Source: Ensifer sp. LC163 (lineage in GTDB: Bacteria; Pseudomonadota; Alphaproteobacteria; Rhizobiales; Rhizobiaceae). From it: a DNA stretch of 64,000 bases. Location: the NCBI RefSeq assembly GCF_001695855.1, contig NZ_MBSS01000006.1, positions 62,001-126,000 on the forward strand, written 5' to 3'. A model generated the notes under the pieces. It worked only from the letters and a program-made list of their open reading frames with translations, ran no database searches and was not told the DNA's origin. Shown here piece after piece: positions 61,088 to 64,000 of the stretch (positions are counted from its first letter, which is position 1; every line of letters starts with the position of its first letter). The position numbers and the translations under genes are program-made.

Positions 61088-61192
61088 GTACAGCGCCGCG
61101 CATCTACTGCAAAGACGCGCAAAGGTCGCTGTACCACGATCTGATGCATGATCTTGCCCTTAAATCGATCCCGATCTAAGGGCAAAATCATG
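61088..61192 (-). repeat. RIME1 intergenic mosaic element, copy 7
   Basis: GTACAGCGCCGCG...GGTCGCTGTAC, then TGATGCATGATCTTGCCC...GGGCAAAATCATGA centred on AAATCGATCCCGATC. Reverse orientation and the most diverged of the seven copies. It lies upstream of the AI-2E gene, downstream of the MFS gene. Confidence 0.75.
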
Positions 61193-61312
61193 AGTAGCGC
61201 CGCAATGACCCCGGTTTACGGTAGTTTCAGGGCCGCAGCTGAGGCTAGCGGCGGGACATGACAGAAAAATTTAGCGGCGCGCAAGCTCTCGGGCCTTATT
61301 TGATCGCAGCAG

Positions 61313-62536
61313 TCATTCTGCCGCACGTATCGCGGCCCGCCTCGTCGTCTCGGCGCGATCGACGAAAACCGACGCCAGGAAGATGCCGAAGCCGGCAACA
61401 CCCATGACGGCGCCGACAAGGCCGGTCGAGGTCCAGCCATAGCCTGATGCAATGGACCAGCCGCCAAGCCAGGCGCCGAGGGCATTGGCAAGGTTGAAGG
61501 CGGAATGGCTGAGTGCGGCGGCAAGCGTCTGCGCTTCGCCCGAAACATCCATCAGCCGGGTCTGCACCCCCGGCACGACGGCAAAGCCGCCGCCGATGAA
61601 CAGGACGTTGACGATGGCGATCCACGGATTGCCCATGGTGAAATAGAACAGCACATAGGCAAAGATGTTGAAGGCGAGCGCGATACCGATCGCCGGCAGC
61701 AGCGCCCAGTCGGCAAGCCGCGAACCGACGATGTTGCCGAGGATCATGCCAGCGCCGAACACCGACAGCATGATCGGCACATTGGCGACGGAAACGCCCG
61801 CGACCTCCGTCAATGCCGGGGCGATGTAGCTGAAAACGGCAAACATGCCGCCGCAGCCGATGGCGCAGATGCCGAGCATCAGCCACACCTGCAGCTTGCC
61901 CAGGGCGCCAAGCTCGCGCAGCGGCGTCGCCTGCGGATTGCCCCTGTCGCGCGGCACGTAGGACCAGGTGAGCGCAATGGTCAAAAGGCTGATGCCGCCG
62001 ACGATGGCGAAGGCCGAACGCCAGCCGAGCGCCTGACCGAACCAGGCAACAAGCGGCGTTCCGAACAGGGTCGCGATCGTCAGGCCCATCATCACGCGCC
62101 CGACGGCACGCGCCCGCTGGTTGGGTGCAGCCAGCCCGGCAGCCACGAGTGCCGCCACGCCGAAATAGGCACCGTGCGGAAGGCCGGCAAAGAAGCGCGC
62201 CGCAACCAGCGTGTAGAAATCCGGGGCGATGGCGCTTGCGAAATTGCCGATCGCAAACAACAGCATCAGCACCAGAAGCACGCGAAAGCGCGAAAACCGC
62301 GCCGCAAGCACCGCGATCAACGGTGCGCCGACGACAACGCCGAGCGCATAGGCGCTGATCACCGCACCGGCCTTCGGCACCGAAACGCCGACATCGTCGG
62401 CCACCTGCGGCAGCAACCCCATGATGGCGAATTCGCCCGTACCGATCCCGAACCCGCCAACGGCGAGCGCAACTTCGGCAACGGAGATGCGGCTTCGGCG
62501 CGGATCGACGGCAGAAGAATAGGCTTCGTCACACAT
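61313..62536 (-). CDS. MFS transporter (AraJ/sugar-efflux type)
   Basis: 407-residue major facilitator with twelve helices. N-terminal half: ALAVGGFGIGTGEFAIMGLLP, LAARFSRFRVLLVLMLLFA and FFAGLPHGAYFGVAALVAAG, the signature of arabinose/chloramphenicol efflux (AraJ, SotB, YdhP) proteins. The ATG at 62534-62536 (MCDEAYSS) is taken; AGGTCA is a weak ribosome-binding site. The frame is open 49 codons upstream but that part looks non-coding. Divergent from fadD. Confidence 0.87.
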   Translation of the reverse strand: MCDEAYSSAVDPRRSRISVAEVALAVGGFGIGTGEFAIMGLLPQVADDVGVSVPKAGAVISAYALGVVVGAPLIAVLAARFSRFRVLLVLMLLFAIGNFASAIAPDFYTLVAARFFAGLPHGAYFGVAALVAAGLAAPNQRARAVGRVMMGLTIATLFGTPLVAWFGQALGWRSAFAIVGGISLLTIALTWSYVPRDRGNPQATPLRELGALGKLQVWLMLGICAIGCGGMFAVFSYIAPALTEVAGVSVANVPIMLSVFGAGMILGNIVGSRLADWALLPAIGIALAFNIFAYVLFYFTMGNPWIAIVNVLFIGGGFAVVPGVQTRLMDVSGEAQTLAAALSHSAFNLANALGAWLGGWSIASGYGWTSTGLVGAVMGVAGFGIFLASVFVDRAETTRRAAIRAAE

Positions 62537-62599
62537 GAGCAATGACCTGTGTCGTCCGCTCCGAGAAGCGGAATAAATCTGTGGGTGCTGATAACGGGT

Positions 62600-62616
62600 A
62601 TCGGACGGTATCCGAT
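62600..62616. promoter_or_regulatory. Small inverted repeat upstream of the MFS gene
   Basis: ATCGGA-CGGTA-TCCGAT, perfect 6-bp arms, about 65 nt upstream of the MFS start codon. Candidate operator for an unlinked regulator; chance occurrence is not excluded. Confidence 0.35.
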
Positions 62617-62729
62617 GGGGGATATGCTGCAATGCAATACAGGCTTTAGGCCCGGCTGGCAAAGGGTTTGCGGCACTCATCATACTTTTTCGGGCGCGAG
62701 CAAACCAGGCCGGTTAACCGTTAGCTGAG

Positions 62730-62756
62730 TTGACGTTTACGTCAAAGTTATATAAT
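62730..62756 (+). promoter_or_regulatory. fadD promoter overlapped by a TTGACGT/ACGTCAA palindrome
   Basis: TTGACGT-TT-ACGTCAA at 62730-62745 overlaps a candidate -35 (TTGACG) and is followed by TATAAT at 62751-62756. It shares its arms with the 26-bp sites at 11175 and 47575 but has a 2-nt rather than 8-nt centre. Position over the promoter suggests repression. Confidence 0.6.
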
Positions 62757-62878
62757 CCCGAATCTCGGCTTGAAGAGGTGTCGCAAAAGCATCATCTTCA
62801 TCGGCAAGAGAAGACCGGGAGGGTTACTTCTTTGGCCGCAAGCAAGGCCAGCCTGTGGCGACCAGAGGGAGAGAGGTC

Positions 62879-64000
62879 ATGGCGGAACTCAACACGCAAC
62901 CAACAGGTACCAGCCCGGAGAAGATCTGGCTGAAATCCTATCCGCCGGGCATTCCCGCCGAGATCGGCCCGCTGCCCTACAAATCGATCGGCGATTTTTT
63001 CGACCATGCCGTCGCGCGCTACTCGCGCCGCTTCGCCTTTACCTGCATGGGCAAATCGCTGACCTTCTCCGAACTCAATGCCGAATCCGCCAAGATAGGC
63101 GCCTGGCTGCAGGCACGCGGGTTGTCGAAGGGCGACCGCGTCGCGGTGATGATGCCGAACATCCTGCAGAACCCGGTGATCGTGTACGGCATCCTCAGGG
63201 CAGGCTTCACGGTCGTCAACGTCAACCCGCTCTACACGCCGCGCGAACTGGAGCACCAGCTCGTGGACTCTGGCGCCAGGGCAATCTTCGTGCTTGAGAA
63301 TTTCGCCCATACGGTCCAGCAGGTGGCCGCCAAGACCAGCATCAAGCATGTGGTGGTCGCAACGATGGGCGACATGCTCGGCCTCAAGGGCGCGATCGTC
63401 AATCTGGTCGTGCGCCGGGTCAAGAAGCTCGTGCCCGCCTGGTCGATCCCCGGTCACCATTCCTTCAAGTCCGTGCTCGCCGAAGGCGGCCGCCTGAAGC
63501 TGACCAAGCCCAACGTCGCACCGAGCGACGTCGCTTTCCTGCAATACACCGGTGGCACCACGGGCGTTTCCAAGGGCGCGACGCTCACCCATTCCAACCT
63601 CTTGTCGAACATGGCGCAGATGGAAATCTGGTTCGACACTGCGTTCCGCTCGCGGCCGCGCCCCGACAATCTCGTCTTCATGTGCGCGCTGCCGCTCTAC
63701 CATATCTTCGCGCTGACGGTGAACTCGCTGATGGGCCTTGCCACCGGTGGCAATAACATCCTGATCCCCAATCCGCGCGACATCCCCGGCTTCGTCAAGG
63801 AACTCGGCAAGTACAAGACCAACATCTTCCCGGGCCTCAACACGCTGTTCAATGCGCTGATGAACAACGCCGAATTCCAGAAGCTCGACTTCTCGTCGCT
63901 GATGCTCACCTTCGGCGGCGGCATGGCCATCCAAAGACCGGTTGCCGAACGCTGGCACAAGATGACGGGATGCCCGATCGCCGAAGGCTACGGCCTTTCC
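62879..64000 (+). CDS. fadD: Long-chain fatty acid--CoA ligase (5' part, runs off the edge)
   Basis: 374 codons visible, no stop before the window ends; a full enzyme has about 560. Acyl-adenylate-forming enzyme that activates fatty acids to acyl-CoA for beta-oxidation. N-terminus MAELNTQPTGTSPEKIWLKS; P-loop-like motif YTGGTTGVSKGATLTHSN (about residue 222); LPLYHIFALTVN; and FGGGMAIQRPVAERW leading into GYGLS at the edge. GAGAGG precedes the ATG at 62879. Its operator-like palindrome relates it to the beta-oxidation operon at 11-17 kb. Confidence 0.93.
   Translation, partial: MAELNTQPTGTSPEKIWLKSYPPGIPAEIGPLPYKSIGDFFDHAVARYSRRFAFTCMGKSLTFSELNAESAKIGAWLQARGLSKGDRVAVMMPNILQNPVIVYGILRAGFTVVNVNPLYTPRELEHQLVDSGARAIFVLENFAHTVQQVAAKTSIKHVVVATMGDMLGLKGAIVNLVVRRVKKLVPAWSIPGHHSFKSVLAEGGRLKLTKPNVAPSDVAFLQYTGGTTGVSKGATLTHSNLLSNMAQMEIWFDTAFRSRPRPDNLVFMCALPLYHIFALTVNSLMGLATGGNNILIPNPRDIPGFVKELGKYKTNIFPGLNTLFNALMNNAEFQKLDFSSLMLTFGGGMAIQRPVAERWHKMTGCPIAEGYGLS

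Larger units (their letters stand above)
62537..62878. other. Divergent intergenic region between the MFS gene and fadD
   Basis: 342 bp without a gene. The MFS side has a small inverted repeat (62600-62616); the fadD side has the operator/promoter at 62730-62756 and a 120-nt leader. Nothing else stands out. Confidence 0.6.

Overview
The window is a chromosomal segment of an alphaproteobacterium of the Rhizobiaceae, most likely Ensifer/Sinorhizobium. The evidence is gene content and order (podJ-type polarity gene next to fatty-acid oxidation genes; argD-argF-hslO; gcrA beside the phoR-pstSCAB-phoU-phoB locus; ppk2 next to phoR), a high-GC codon pattern, a SAM-II riboswitch, and seven copies of a ~105 bp two-palindrome repeat matching RIME1, the rhizobial intergenic mosaic element. 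I see no prophage, transposase, CRISPR array or integrative island; most of it reads as core chromosome.

Layout. 1-5 kb: the end of a membrane protein gene, an AhpD-like gene with an Rrf2 regulator, and the ligase-associated DNA-damage helicase and PdeM phosphoesterase. 5-7 kb: a TauE/SafE exporter with its TIGR02186 partner. 7-11 kb: podJ. 11-17 kb: a beta-oxidation operon (acyl-CoA dehydrogenase, thiolase, a small YbaY-like lipoprotein, the FadB-type multifunctional protein). 17-29 kb: small regulator/enzyme and transport units: TetR with a DAPG-hydrolase-like enzyme, EamA and LysE exporters, SRPBCC and HxlR proteins, a ChaA-type exchanger, an S24 repressor followed by an SNase-like and a TerB-like gene, a sterol-desaturase-family enzyme, a solute-binding protein and tRNA-Gly(CCC). 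29-36 kb: dcd, SAM-II riboswitch-metZ, apaG, hslO, argF, argD. 36-46 kb: gcrA, then the phosphate-sensing and high-affinity phosphate uptake locus with ppk2. 46-51 kb: a membrane-anchored protein of unknown function, a nitronate monooxygenase, tRNA-Thr(CGT), an MFS exporter and a broken alpha/beta hydrolase gene. 51-60 kb: the complete kdp potassium system, including kdpF and a second microprotein. 60-64 kb: an AI-2E-family permease, an MFS transporter, and the start of fadD, which runs off the right edge.

How the parts work together. A 26-bp palindrome is identical in front of the beta-oxidation operon and the nitronate monooxygenase gene, and a shorter relative overlaps the fadD promoter, suggesting one regulon for acyl-chain catabolism. 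The phoR/phoB pair with pst and ppk2 couples phosphate sensing, uptake and polyphosphate use. The gcrA upstream region has a tight cluster of GANTC (CcrM) sites and a CtrA-like box, as expected for a cell-cycle circuit. Repeats sit almost only between genes, and several end exactly at, or supply, stop codons.

Limits: family calls come from reading translations and motifs; no database search was run. Start codons are chosen from ribosome-binding-site spacing and family length and are tentative where stated.
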